Source: Sva-07 sp031426215
GTDB taxonomy: Bacteria; Actinomycetota; Acidimicrobiia; Acidimicrobiales; Ilumatobacteraceae
NCBI GenBank assembly: GCA_031426215.1
Contig: JANPKU010000048.1
Span: 1 to 64,000 of the forward strand
Direction: 5' to 3'
DNA: 64,000 nt
The stretch's first letter is position 1, and every line of letters begins with the position of its first letter. The notes beneath the pieces are model-generated. The model was not told the origin of the DNA, did no database searches, and saw only the letters and a list, made by a program, of their open reading frames with translations. The translations under genes were made by a program, and so were the position numbers. Positions 1 to 8,258 of the stretch are shown piece after piece.

Positions 1-39
1 CCCGACGTTGCGGTGGCGAAGTACGGAGTTCTCGGTCAT
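1..39 (-). CDS. 5' end of an unidentified protein (partial)
   Basis: Only the first 13 codons (MTENSVLRHRNVG) are inside the window; the gene runs off the left edge. The ATG is preceded on the minus strand by a clear purine-rich ribosome binding site, GGGAAAGGA, six bases upstream, and the frame is open to the edge. It diverges from the SDR gene at 170. Too little is visible to name a function. Confidence 0.5.
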   Translation of the reverse strand, partial: MTENSVLRHRNVG

Positions 40-169
40 CAGCGGTCCTTTCCCATGAGTGGCCCGAATCCTACGCCATGTCGTCGGAACCCGTTCGGTC
101 GATCGTACGAGACCGTGAACGGGTACGGTCGCCGGCGGTCACCATGGCACGACGAACGAGGGGGAACAG

Positions 170-1105
170 ATGGAACTCGGAGCTGGCAAGGTCGCAGTGG
201 TCACGGGCGCGGCGAGCGGCATCGGTCTGGCATTGGCGAACGCGTTCGCTGCTGCGGGCTGCTCGGTGGTGCTCGCCGACATCGACCAGGGGGCGCTCGA
301 CGCTGCTGCGACGGACGTCGAGGCACACGGTGTCGACACGCTGACCGTCGTCACCGATGTCAGCAAGGTCGAGGCGGTCGACGCGCTCGCTGCTGCCACG
401 ATGGATCGATTCGGCGCCGTGCACATCGTGTGCAACAACGCCGGTGTCGGCGGGGCCGGCGACCCCTGGCTCGGAGGCATCGAAACGTGGGAGTGGGTCA
501 TCGGCGTCAACCTGTGGGGGGTCATCCACGGAGTTCGGGCCTTCCTGCCGCACATCGTGATGTCGGGCGGCGGCCACATCGTCAACACCGCGTCGATGGC
601 CGGGCTGTACCCCGGCTTTGCACCGCCATACGACGCGACCAAGCATGCGGTCGTTGCGCTCACCGAGGGGCTGTACTCGACCGTGCAGTCGGCCCAGCTG
701 CCCATCGGCGTGAGCTGTCTCTGCCCGGGGTGGGTGCGCACCGGCATCGCAGAGTCGGACCGCAACTGGCCGGCCGAACTCGGGCCCGCCCCCGAACGGA
801 CCGCTGCGCAGCAGGTGTCGCTCGGCTACCTCCGGCGGGCGATCGACGAGGGCATGCCACCTGCAGCGGTGGCCGACCTCGTGGTGGATGCCGTCCGGGC
901 CGATCGATTCTGGATCTTCCCTCATCCCGACTGGTTGGAAATCGCGATGGAGCGCTTCCACTCGATCGGCGAAGGAGCGAATCCGTCTCAGCCCGAGGAG
1001 TTCCCCGGTATGCCGCCACGTTCGCAGATGCTCGCCGAAGTCATGGCTGCGATGCTGGCCGAGGCCGCGGGAGACCCGTCAGCTCCCCCGGCACCCGAGC
1101 GATGA
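170..1105 (+). CDS. Short-chain dehydrogenase/reductase (SDR)
   Basis: A 311-residue classical SDR that should oxidise or reduce an alcohol/ketone with NAD(P). The Rossmann nucleotide-binding motif TGAASGIG is at residues 12-19, NNAG at about 89-92, the catalytic Ser at about 142 and the YxxxK pair as YDATK at about 154-158. The C-terminus is some 50 residues longer than the usual 250-residue fold. The start is supported by AGGGGGAA just upstream. The substrate cannot be read from sequence; the neighbouring amidohydrolase would allow a sugar dehydrogenase/lactonase pair, but this is only a guess because the two genes are convergent. Confidence 0.9.
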   Translation: MELGAGKVAVVTGAASGIGLALANAFAAAGCSVVLADIDQGALDAAATDVEAHGVDTLTVVTDVSKVEAVDALAAATMDRFGAVHIVCNNAGVGGAGDPWLGGIETWEWVIGVNLWGVIHGVRAFLPHIVMSGGGHIVNTASMAGLYPGFAPPYDATKHAVVALTEGLYSTVQSAQLPIGVSCLCPGWVRTGIAESDRNWPAELGPAPERTAAQQVSLGYLRRAIDEGMPPAAVADLVVDAVRADRFWIFPHPDWLEIAMERFHSIGEGANPSQPEEFPGMPPRSQMLAEVMAAMLAEAAGDPSAPPAPER

Positions 1106-1140
1106 GTGTCCGCGCGACCTGTTCGCGCGCACACTCATCG
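1100..1140. terminator. Bidirectional terminator-like hairpin
   Basis: Inverted repeat with arms 1100-1116 and 1124-1140 (one mismatch in 17 bp) and a 7-nt loop, overlapping the stop codon of the SDR gene and ending 6 nt before the stop of the convergent amidohydrolase gene. There is no T-run on either side. Confidence 0.6.
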
Positions 1141-1145
1141 CTGCA

Positions 1146-2156
1146 TCAGTCGAGGCGGTAGACGCGGGCGGCGGTGCCACGGAGCATGGCATCGCGCTCG
1201 TCGGCCGAGAAGTCAGCGACCAGCTTCTTCGCTGCGTTCCAGAACGTGCGGTACGACAGCGACAACCGATCGACCGGGAAGTTCGACTCGAACATGCAGC
1301 GTTCGGGTCCGAACTGCTCGATCGTGTGCAGGTAGTACCTGCCCTGGGCTTCGATGAACTGATCCGATGTCGGAGGTCGGTCGGCGGTGTGCCAGCCGAA
1401 TCCGTTGTCGGGCATGGCCAGCCCGCCGATCTTGGCAACCACGTTCTCGCAGCGGGCGATGTCGGCGATGTCGGACGTCCACTGCGCGAAGATCTCTTCG
1501 CGCTGCGATTCGTACGGACCGACACCGAGCGGCGTACCGAAGTGATCGAGGACCAGCGTGGTGCCGGGAACGCTGCGGGCGAGGGCGGCGAAATCCTGGT
1601 TCTGGTAGTGGTAGTGCCACGTGTCGTAGGTGAGGCCCCGCTCCCCCAACCGAGCGAGACCTGCCCGGAACGCCGCATCGGCGTACAGCCCGTCCGGGGC
1701 GCGGCCGGGGATCATCAGCACGTCCGGGTGCAGCGCCCGCGAGCCGGCATGACGGATCCCACGGAAGCGGCCGTTGCCTGCCGCTGTGTGCGCAGCGAGC
1801 ACGGCATCCAGATTGGGGCCATCGCACAGATCGGCGTGAGCGACGATGCCGCCCATCACCTTGCGTGCAGAGCGCTCGGCTTCACCGGTGACGAACGCCG
1901 TCTCACCCACACACGCCAGCGCTTCGTCAGCGCTGCGGTCGTATGCGGCGCCACACTCGACGAAGACCGTGTCGACGACGTTGTGCCCGGCGGCCAGGTC
2001 CGCCTCGAGATCGGCGAGCCCGTAGGACATCGCTCCGCCCGCCGGCCACAAGTGATGGTGGGGGTCGATGATCGCTGCATCAGGGTCGACGACCGGCTCG
2101 ATCACCGAGTCGAGCCACTCCTGCGAGGCGGGTTCGGGACGAGATGTAGTGGCCAT
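1146..2156 (-). CDS. Amidohydrolase family 2 (COG3618-like) metal-dependent hydrolase
   Basis: A 336-residue TIM-barrel amidohydrolase. The metal-binding HxH lies in DPHHHLW (H33, H35), and a late FESNFPVDR motif supplies the conserved Asp. This branch includes L-fucono-lactonases and 2-pyrone-4,6-dicarboxylate lactonases, so hydrolysis of a lactone is the likeliest reaction; the substrate is unknown. The gene is probably transcribed on its own: a TACATT hexamer lies 6 nt before the ATG. Its position near the isomerase/kinase operon is compatible with sugar catabolism but does not prove it. Confidence 0.85.
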   Translation of the reverse strand: MATTSRPEPASQEWLDSVIEPVVDPDAAIIDPHHHLWPAGGAMSYGLADLEADLAAGHNVVDTVFVECGAAYDRSADEALACVGETAFVTGEAERSARKVMGGIVAHADLCDGPNLDAVLAAHTAAGNGRFRGIRHAGSRALHPDVLMIPGRAPDGLYADAAFRAGLARLGERGLTYDTWHYHYQNQDFAALARSVPGTTLVLDHFGTPLGVGPYESQREEIFAQWTSDIADIARCENVVAKIGGLAMPDNGFGWHTADRPPTSDQFIEAQGRYYLHTIEQFGPERCMFESNFPVDRLSLSYRTFWNAAKKLVADFSADERDAMLRGTAARVYRLD

Positions 2157-2162
2157 CCACGA

Positions 2163-2168
2163 AATGTA
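2163..2168 (-). promoter_or_regulatory. Probable leaderless -10 box (TACATT) of amidohydrolase gene
   Basis: TANNNT hexamer 6 nt upstream of the ATG at 2156, the spacing expected if the transcript starts at the start codon. No ribosome binding site is seen. Confidence 0.45.
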
Positions 2169-2221
2169 CGTAACCGCAGCCGCCGCACGGCCGTCAGAGC
2201 GTCAGCCGGATCGTCAGGCGC

Positions 2222-2647
2222 TCAACGCTCGAGGGCGCTCTTGAGGTTCGCCATCGTGGTCCGACACGCCGCCTCCAGGTTGTCGCGTCGACCCTCGATC
2301 CTTCCCGGGTAGATCTCCGGAAGCGCGAGCAGCGGGGCATGGAACGACTCGGTGACGACACACCCGTCGCCATCGGGCTCGATCGTGTAGCTCCACTCGG
2401 TGGCGTGTTCGAAGGCCGGAGGCACCACATAGGCGAACCGTCGACCCGGCTCGTACGACGTGACTTCGCAGTCGGCGTGCCACTCGTAGCCGCCCGCCCG
2501 GTTGTGTCCCCGGAATTTCGCACCCACCGCCACTTCCGAGGAACCGGCGAGCAGCTCGCAACGCTGGTTCTCCGGGCTCAGCGCCGGCAGCTCGTCCAGA
2601 ATGCCGCACGTCAGCCGGCGCCGAGGATCACCACGGGGAGATCCCAT
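2222..2647 (-). CDS. SRPBCC-fold protein, N-terminally shortened
   Basis: The readable family part begins at GILDELPALSPENQRCELL and continues with VGAKFRGHNR and a C-terminal helix, typical of START/polyketide-cyclase-like (SRPBCC) proteins that bind hydrophobic ligands. The first beta strand (about 15-20 residues normally before the ILTD-like segment) is absent: the region upstream lies inside the 3' end of the isomerase gene in another frame. The only ATG that gives a sensible length is at 2647, 37 nt inside the upstream gene, and yields about 141 residues with an Arg-rich, family-unlike start. It may use a rare start at the isomerase stop, or be a deletion remnant. Function unknown. Confidence 0.55.
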   Translation of the reverse strand: MGSPRGDPRRRLTCGILDELPALSPENQRCELLAGSSEVAVGAKFRGHNRAGGYEWHADCEVTSYEPGRRFAYVVPPAFEHATEWSYTIEPDGDGCVVTESFHAPLLALPEIYPGRIEGRRDNLEAACRTTMANLKSALER

Positions 2648-4008
2648 GCAGCAGCCAGTTCCTCGAGCTCTTCTCGGTGCTCGCCGTAGACCAACCCGAT
2701 GTGATGCTCCAAGCCACGGTCGAACACGCTGCGGAGCACGTGGTCGACCGATCGGTCCCACTGGAGGACGCCGCACGTGCCGATGAACGGCCGGGGACGG
2801 TCGAGAATCCGGCCCGACCCGATGACCATGCTGATCTGCCCACTCGCCTGACTGAGCCGGGCGAGTGTCACCGTGCCGGGGCGCAGCGCGAACTGGTTCG
2901 CGAGGGCACGATGCCGATTCGGGTGAGTGATGCCGACCGGGACGCTCCGAGGGTCGGCGATCGAAATCGGCGCCACACCGCAGTGCCAGACCACGGAGGT
3001 GTCATCACGGGGATCGGCATCGACGAGGTCGGCCACGAACGGGTCGGATCCGGCGACGTGCCTGAGGATCAGTGCGGTCGCTGCGCCGTACATGTCGGCC
3101 TCGCAGACCGACGGCACGCCGTCCTCGGTGAGCATCGCCATCGGCGTGCACGCCGCGCCTCCGTACTCGGTCATGCACTCCGGCCAGCACCTGGTAGCCA
3201 GCGCCGACCAACCGTGGCGGGCCGCGAGTTCACTCAAGCCTCCGAACAGGCCGATGCTCTCTTCGATCCCGGCCCGGCAGACGTCGTCGTCGACGGTCAT
3301 CGTCGAATGGATGCGCTGCGAGATGGCGGCTCGGGCCGGATCGCCGACGCCATCCGCTGCGGCGAACAGCTCGTGGAGGGGAATCCGGTCGACCTCGATG
3401 CCCGTGGAACGCAAGAGTTCGTCGACATCGCCGACACACGGCTCGAAACCGGTCGGTGGATCCCCGATGACCCCGATTCGCAGGCCTGACAAGATGTGAT
3501 CGCGTTGTCCGCCACTCCTGGTCGTCACTGCAGCACCGCCATGACGTGTCGTTGCGTCGGAAGATGCCGGAGCGACCAGAGACCTCAGCGCGTCACCGAC
3601 GACCTGGACAGCAGTCGCCGCCGTCGGATCGATGTGGACGAACTGCGCCCGATCTCTGCGTTGTCGCAGGAGGTACGCCGCCAGGTTGGCACCGCACAGC
3701 GAGTTGAGACGGAGTCGCGCCCCGGTTCGCTCTTCGGGAAACGACCACACGAGCACCGGACGGCGGGTCCGTTCGACGATGCGGCCGGTCAGCGACGAGT
3801 CGGTGAACGTGGCCTGGAGCACGACAACCACATCTGACGGTCCGATCGAGTCGATCGCCTCGACGATGTCGTCGACGACGATGCTGCGGTCACCAGCAAC
3901 CTCGATGTCGAGTGCAGCGAGTACCGACCAGGCGTCGTCGACGTGGGCGGCGCCGAAATCGAGATCGAACGTCGGCCGCCCCACCGCGATCACCCAGACC
4001 GACGTCAT
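2611..4008 (-). CDS. L-fucose/arabinose isomerase-like protein (COG2407)
   Basis: A 465-residue protein with the features of the L-fucose isomerase superfamily: an alpha/beta N-terminal half and a C-terminal half with PECMTEYGGAACTPMAML, a Glu-rich metal site region and VWHCGVAPISIA. It should interconvert an aldose and a ketose. The ATG at 4008 overlaps the stop of the upstream kinase gene (ATGA), so isomerase and kinase are translationally coupled, the classic isomerase-kinase pair of sugar catabolism. The sugar cannot be named, and no aldolase or sugar transporter gene is adjacent. Confidence 0.8.
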   Translation of the reverse strand: MTSVWVIAVGRPTFDLDFGAAHVDDAWSVLAALDIEVAGDRSIVVDDIVEAIDSIGPSDVVVVLQATFTDSSLTGRIVERTRRPVLVWSFPEERTGARLRLNSLCGANLAAYLLRQRRDRAQFVHIDPTAATAVQVVGDALRSLVAPASSDATTRHGGAAVTTRSGGQRDHILSGLRIGVIGDPPTGFEPCVGDVDELLRSTGIEVDRIPLHELFAAADGVGDPARAAISQRIHSTMTVDDDVCRAGIEESIGLFGGLSELAARHGWSALATRCWPECMTEYGGAACTPMAMLTEDGVPSVCEADMYGAATALILRHVAGSDPFVADLVDADPRDDTSVVWHCGVAPISIADPRSVPVGITHPNRHRALANQFALRPGTVTLARLSQASGQISMVIGSGRILDRPRPFIGTCGVLQWDRSVDHVLRSVFDRGLEHHIGLVYGEHREELEELAAAWDLPVVILGAG

Positions 4009-4928
4009 CGCGCAACATCCACGAGAACGTTCCGAACGAGCAGCGAATCGACGCTCGACCGATCCGGGGCCTCTGCGGTAGCGCACTTCAGCGCAGCTGC
4101 AGCCGACGCAAAGCGAAACGCCGTGGTCGACGCTGCTCCCTCGGCGAGCGCCAGCGTGAACGCTCCGTGGAACACGTCACCCGCCCCGTTGGTGTCGATG
4201 GCCACGATCCCGAACGCATCGACGCTGCGTACGTGGCCCCCGTCCAGCCAGCGAACCCCGTTCGCACCGCACGTCACCGCCACCATCGCCTCGGTGAGGC
4301 CGCCGGCGACGTGCAGCCCGTCGACGGGGTCGTCGCAGCCCGTCAGGGCAGTGAGCGCGTCTTCGCTGAAGACGAGGTGACTGGCGAGGCCGAAAATGGT
4401 GCGCCGACGCAACGGATCGGCGACGTGACGATCGACATCCACGACGCCGGGCACGCCGTGTCGGCGAGCGCTGCCGAGCGCCTGCTCGGCAGCGTCGTGC
4501 CAGCGGCCATCGACCAGGACTGCGTCGAACGCTTCGGCGGACACCGAATCGGAGCCTCGGAACATCTGCCCGCACGTGTGATTGACGACGGTTCGGCCCC
4601 CGCCAGGCGCCACGACCACCGATGACACGGATGTCGCAGTGCCGGGCACTCGTTCGACGCCGACGCCGTCGACTCCTTCGCTCTCGAGGGCCGCGATCAC
4701 TGCGGCACCGACGTCATCGTCGCCGACGCGACTCAGCAGGCAGACCGAACCGCCGAGCCGAGCGATCGCGATCGCGGCGGTGGCGGCCACACCACCGATC
4801 CGAGTGGTGTGGGTGGCCGCAGCGTTCTTGTGACCGACGTCGATCTCACCGATCAACGTGAACACGTGGTCCATCGTGACCTGCCCCACACAGAGCACTG
4901 ATGTCGCGTGGCGCCTCGGGCCGACCAT
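4005..4928 (-). CDS. PfkB/ribokinase-family sugar kinase
   Basis: A 307-residue carbohydrate kinase. The N-terminal PfkB signature is visible as GGVAATAAIAIARLGG with LLSRVGDDDVG, and the C-terminal signature DTNGAGDVFHGAF places the catalytic base at about D251. It phosphorylates a sugar or nucleoside with ATP in the cytoplasm. It is the first gene of the minus-strand operon and overlaps the isomerase by 4 nt, suggesting it phosphorylates the isomerase product. The ATG at 4928 has no strong ribosome binding site; a start a few residues later is possible. Confidence 0.88.
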   Translation of the reverse strand: MVGPRRHATSVLCVGQVTMDHVFTLIGEIDVGHKNAAATHTTRIGGVAATAAIAIARLGGSVCLLSRVGDDDVGAAVIAALESEGVDGVGVERVPGTATSVSSVVVAPGGGRTVVNHTCGQMFRGSDSVSAEAFDAVLVDGRWHDAAEQALGSARRHGVPGVVDVDRHVADPLRRRTIFGLASHLVFSEDALTALTGCDDPVDGLHVAGGLTEAMVAVTCGANGVRWLDGGHVRSVDAFGIVAIDTNGAGDVFHGAFTLALAEGAASTTAFRFASAAAALKCATAEAPDRSSVDSLLVRNVLVDVAR

Positions 4929-5025
4929 GACACGATCTTGACGCCGACGAGCATGTCGGCGACAGGGCCCAATGGCACTGACCCGAAGGAGGAGTCAGCC
5001 CGAGAGCGACCGAAAACGAAGAACC

Positions 5026-5051
5026 GGGAACCCCTGGTGGAAGGGATTCCC
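5026..5051 (-). terminator. Rho-independent-type hairpin after tRNA-Gly
   Basis: GGGAA-C/T-rich inverted repeat 8 nt beyond the tRNA 3' end; on the minus strand it is followed by a moderately T-rich stretch (GGTTCTTCGTTTTCGG). It plausibly ends the tRNA transcript. Confidence 0.6.
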
Positions 5052-5059
5052 GGCAATTC

Positions 5060-5135
5060 TGGAGCGGACGACCGGGATCGAACCGGCGACCTCAACCTTG
5101 GCAAGGTTGCGCTCTACCAACTGAGCCACGTCCGC
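5060..5135 (-). tRNA. tRNA-Gly (anticodon GCC)
   Basis: A 76-nt cloverleaf. The acceptor stem GCGGACG pairs with CGTCCGC, discriminator T and an encoded CCA follow. The D arm reads GCTCAGTTGGTAGAGC, the anticodon stem CAACC/GGTTG holds loop TTGCCAA with anticodon GCC, and the T arm contains GGTTCGATCCC. It reads GGC and, through wobble, GGU glycine codons. It follows the minus-strand gene that ends at 5158 and precedes a terminator-like hairpin. Confidence 0.97.
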
Positions 5136-5157
5136 GTGTGGAGCTGCAATCTAGCAG

Positions 5158-5715
5158 TCACCCACGAGGATCGGACAACGCCTCATCTGGGTCGGATCCG
5201 GCCTCCACGTCGCCACCGTCGGTGATCTCCACGTTGCCACCGTCGGTGATCTCCACGTCGGCGATCTCGTCGTCGGCGGGGAACGGGAGTCCGAGGTCGA
5301 GGTCGACGTGGGGCGGCGTGGGGTCACGCTGCTCGGCGTCGACGCCGGGCCCGAGGTCGCTGAACGACGCCACCGGCGGCCCCCCATGCTCGAACTCGGC
5401 ATCGATCGGTGGAGGCAGCGGTTCCGAGAACAGCGGCTGAGCCCCTTCGGGACGCACCTGGTCGAGAATCCGCCGTTGCGTCGACGGGTCGCGCTTCTTC
5501 CAATCGCGGTCGCCCATGCGTTCGAGCGGTGCGAGCACTTCGAGATCGGGCCGCGTGTGGCGAAGCACCCAGACACCGAGCAGGATGAACGCGACCCCGA
5601 TCACTGCCAGGCCCACGACCATCGTGTAGACGAGGCGGCTCGACGAAGGATCGCCCGCACCGACGACGGCAATCACGGACGACGCGATGACTGGAGAAGG
5701 AACGGCAACAAACAC
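5158..5715 (-). CDS. Single-pass membrane protein of unknown function
   Basis: About 185 residues from a GTG start. There is a hydrophobic segment around residues 28-50 (VYTMVVGLAVIGVAFILLGVWVL), followed by a basic stretch (RDWKKRDPSTQRR) and a long acidic, Pro/Asp-rich tail. The tail contains a near-perfect tandem repeat of eight residues (VEITDGGN/D) encoded by two adjacent 24-bp DNA repeats. No catalytic motif is visible. It follows the glycosylase gene on the same strand. An upstream in-frame extension overlaps the glycosylase and looks like shadow coding. Confidence 0.6.
   Translation of the reverse strand: MFVAVPSPVIASSVIAVVGAGDPSSSRLVYTMVVGLAVIGVAFILLGVWVLRHTRPDLEVLAPLERMGDRDWKKRDPSTQRRILDQVRPEGAQPLFSEPLPPPIDAEFEHGGPPVASFSDLGPGVDAEQRDPTPPHVDLDLGLPFPADDEIADVEITDGGNVEITDGGDVEAGSDPDEALSDPRG
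5212..5259. repeat. Tandem 24-bp repeat (2 copies) in coding sequence
   Basis: Units 5212-5235 and 5236-5259 are nearly identical and encode the repeated acidic octapeptide in the tail of the membrane protein. A degenerate third copy may follow. Confidence 0.7.
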
Positions 5716-5756
5716 TCCGCAGCGATTGTGCCAGCTGTTCGGCGCTTCGGCACGGA

Positions 5757-6536
5757 TCACCGCTGATGCTCTGGACACCAGACGGCGGTGCGCCCGCCGA
5801 TCGTGATGCGTTCCAGCAGGCTCCCGTCGCGGTTGCACGGGGGACACGTCGCACGCACCAACGGGTTCAGCACCCCGGTCGTGCTCCCTCCGCGGGCCAG
5901 CATGATCGGCAGTCGGCGACGAATCGCCGACGAGAGCCGCTCGATCTCCACTGACGACAGCGAGTCGACCAGCCGACGGGGATCGAGCGCTGCCCACCAC
6001 AGGACCTCGTCGGCGCAGAGGTTTCCGAGCCCGGCGACGACGTGCTGGTCGAGCAGCAGCGATTTGAGCACACCGCGCCTCGTGCTCAGTGCTGCGGTGA
6101 GGCGACGTGGGGTGACCTCGCACATGTCGAGTCCGAGGAGGCTGAGGTCGGGATCGAGCGAGATGCGTCCGAGTCGACGGGGATCGTTGAATCGCAGCGC
6201 CGGCGCTCCGACGAACCCATCGGGCGACGTGCGCAAGACCAGCCGATCCCATGCCGGGTCGTCGCGACCGGATGCGTAGGCGAGCCGTTCGATCGGGGCG
6301 ACGCCGTCCACCAACAGGCGCCCCGTCATTCCGAAGTGCAGCCCGATCGTCGGGCCGTCGGTGTCGACGAGCACCACCTTGCCGATTCGCCGCACACCCC
6401 CGATCGTGGCGCCGGTGACCTCAGCGACGAAGCCGTCCGCAACCACCCGGTCGTCGACGACGGCCGCCACGATGGTGCGGCCGACGAGCGGCCCGCAGGC
6501 CCGGCGCCACATTTCGGCTTCGAGACCTTCCGGCAC
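5757..6536 (-). CDS. Fpg/Nei-family DNA glycosylase/AP lyase
   Basis: A 259-residue base-excision-repair enzyme. Translation starts at a GTG so that, after Met removal, the protein begins PEGLE, with the catalytic N-terminal Pro and Glu. A conserved Lys sits in RIGKVVLVDT, and the helix-two-turn-helix contains VVAGLGNLCADEVLWWA. The C-terminal zinc finger is unusual: CPPC is followed 19 residues later by CPEH, so the ligands would be Cys3His with longer spacing than the usual CX2C-X16-CX2C; the finger Arg (GGRTAVW) is kept. The gene starts 3 nt after the metX stop, so the two are co-transcribed. Fpg versus Nei specificity cannot be decided here. Confidence 0.88.
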   Translation of the reverse strand: MPEGLEAEMWRRACGPLVGRTIVAAVVDDRVVADGFVAEVTGATIGGVRRIGKVVLVDTDGPTIGLHFGMTGRLLVDGVAPIERLAYASGRDDPAWDRLVLRTSPDGFVGAPALRFNDPRRLGRISLDPDLSLLGLDMCEVTPRRLTAALSTRRGVLKSLLLDQHVVAGLGNLCADEVLWWAALDPRRLVDSLSSVEIERLSSAIRRRLPIMLARGGSTTGVLNPLVRATCPPCNRDGSLLERITIGGRTAVWCPEHQR

Positions 6537-6538
6537 GG

Positions 6539-7732
6539 TCAGCGAGTGGACGAGAACGACTTCGAGACGCCTGCGAGGAACCGCTCGAGCGGCTCGGCGA
6601 GCTGGTCGCTGTTGATGAGGAACGCGTCGTGGCCGTGCGGCGAGTCGATCTCGAAATACTCGCTCGGCACGCCATTCGCAACGACTGCAGCGTGGATCTG
6701 TTGCTGCTGATAGGCCGGATAAAGCATGTCGCTCCAGATGCCGACCGCCATCGTCGGTGCCGCCACGCGCATCATCGCCCGATCGAGGGAGCCCCGTCCG
6801 CGGGCGACGTCGTGGAGGTCCATCGCCTTGCCGATCGCGAGATAGCTGTTGGTGTCGAACCGCCGGGCGAGCTTGACCCCGTGATATTCCAGGTACCGCT
6901 CTACCTCGAAGCGCTGCCACATCCCGAGCGTGTCGCCGACAGTGGACTTGTCGGCGAGTTCGCGGCCGAAGCGGTCGGTGAAGACGTTCTCGCTGCGAAA
7001 AGTGACCTGCGCGACCATGCGGGCGATCTCGAGGCCTTCGGTCGGACCGTCGCCCGGTTCGGCGTCGTAGAAGTCACCGTCACGCCACTTCGGATCGAGG
7101 CGGATCGCTCGCCGACCGATTGCGCCCCACGCAATCTGCTGCGCCGTGGCCTGCATACAGGTGGCGACGGCGACGAGCGAGCCGACGCGACGTGGATACA
7201 TCACCGCCCACTCGAGGGCCTGCATCCCACCCATCGAGCCGCCGATCACCGACAGCCATCGCCCGACGCCGAGGTGCAGTCCGAGCTGCGCCTGTGCCCT
7301 GACCATGTCGCGAATGGTGACCACCGGAAAACGTGATCCGTACGGCCTCGAGTCGAGTGGATGCGGTGACGCAGGTCCGGTCGACCCCTGACAGCCGCCG
7401 AGCACATTGGCGCACACCACGAAGTATTTGTCGGTGTCGATCGGCTTGGCAGGCCCGACCGTGTCGTCCCACCACCCAGGCGTCGGGTGGCCACGACCGG
7501 CGGGTCCGGCAGCGTGACTGTCGCCGGTCCAGGCGTGGCACAACAGCACGGCGTTCGATCCGTCGGCGTCGAGTCGGCCCCATGTCTCGTAGGCGACGAC
7601 CACGTCGGAGAGGGCGACACCGCAGTCGAGTGCGAACCGCCGATCGGTGGCGAACGTGAAGAACTTCCGGTGGCCCGGCTCGTCACCGGGCAACCAGGCG
7701 CCGGTCACCGGAAGCGGGTTCGATGCGGCCAT
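6539..7732 (-). CDS. metX: Homoserine O-acetyltransferase
   Basis: A 397-residue alpha/beta hydrolase-fold acyltransferase that makes O-acetyl-homoserine (or the succinyl ester) from homoserine in methionine synthesis. Seen: LLCHAWTGDSHAAG, CANVLGGCQGSTGP, nucleophile elbow GGSMGG with Ser near 167, the late Asp in GIWSDMLYP and the His in DSPHGHDAFL. Length fits the MetX family. No sulfhydrylase gene (metY/metZ) is next to it, and no SAM riboswitch is visible because the upstream gene ends only 8 nt away. Confidence 0.95.
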   Translation of the reverse strand: MAASNPLPVTGAWLPGDEPGHRKFFTFATDRRFALDCGVALSDVVVAYETWGRLDADGSNAVLLCHAWTGDSHAAGPAGRGHPTPGWWDDTVGPAKPIDTDKYFVVCANVLGGCQGSTGPASPHPLDSRPYGSRFPVVTIRDMVRAQAQLGLHLGVGRWLSVIGGSMGGMQALEWAVMYPRRVGSLVAVATCMQATAQQIAWGAIGRRAIRLDPKWRDGDFYDAEPGDGPTEGLEIARMVAQVTFRSENVFTDRFGRELADKSTVGDTLGMWQRFEVERYLEYHGVKLARRFDTNSYLAIGKAMDLHDVARGRGSLDRAMMRVAAPTMAVGIWSDMLYPAYQQQQIHAAVVANGVPSEYFEIDSPHGHDAFLINSDQLAEPLERFLAGVSKSFSSTR

Positions 7733-7739
7733 ACAGGCC

Positions 7740-8219
7740 TCACACCGTACCGATCACCGGCTGGGCCAGCGCCATACGTTGTTCGTAGCCCAACTCGTAC
7801 GGCATGAACCCGTTGCGATCGGGATACATCAGTTGCAGCATCTCGAACTGCTCGCCCCGGTACCAGGAAGCGGCGGTGGCGAAGTACTGGCCCCATGGTG
7901 CGAGATCGATGGGAGCGAAGAGACATCGCAGTTCGTTGTCGAGCAGGCCGACGACCTCGACGCCGAGCGGAATGTCGGTTCCACCCCGACAGGCGTCGGC
8001 CACCAGCGTGATCAGTCCGTTGGCGGCCACCGGGGTCAGACCGAACACGGCGACGTCGGCGAATCCGACCGCATCCGGAAATCCGATCGAGTAGGCGTAG
8101 CCCGGTCTCGGCGGAAGGTTCTCCGCGTCGGGAGCGACCGGCTCCAGCGCCCAGCCGTTGGTCTCGATCATCCATTCGATCTTCTCCGCGTGCGGGATGT
8201 GGAAGTCCGGCAGTTCCAT
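7740..8219 (-). CDS. DUF4262-type protein
   Basis: A 159-residue protein with the pattern of DUF4262: an early EWMIETNGWALEPV segment, YAYSIGFPDAVGFADVAVFGL, and a C-terminal aromatic-rich part (YRGEQFEMLQLMYPDRNGF). No enzyme activity is established for this family. It ends 8 nt before metX and probably shares its transcript, which makes it the likely first gene of a three- or four-gene unit. Confidence 0.7.
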   Translation of the reverse strand: MELPDFHIPHAEKIEWMIETNGWALEPVAPDAENLPPRPGYAYSIGFPDAVGFADVAVFGLTPVAANGLITLVADACRGGTDIPLGVEVVGLLDNELRCLFAPIDLAPWGQYFATAASWYRGEQFEMLQLMYPDRNGFMPYELGYEQRMALAQPVIGTV

Positions 8220-8258
8220 CCGCCCAGTGTGGCAGGTGCTCGCTGACCGGCAGCGGTG

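Noticed and set aside
5060..5135. tRNA-Gly region as an integration (att) site
   Set aside because: No integrase, no repeated tRNA 3' end and no composition change beside it.
5715..6252. N-terminal extension of the membrane protein at 5158-5715 into the glycosylase gene
   Set aside because: The extension is Arg-rich shadow sequence; a GTG start just before the membrane helix fits better.
7733..7739. SAM or other riboswitch before metX
   Set aside because: Only 7 nt separate metX from the upstream stop, and no conserved aptamer core is visible.
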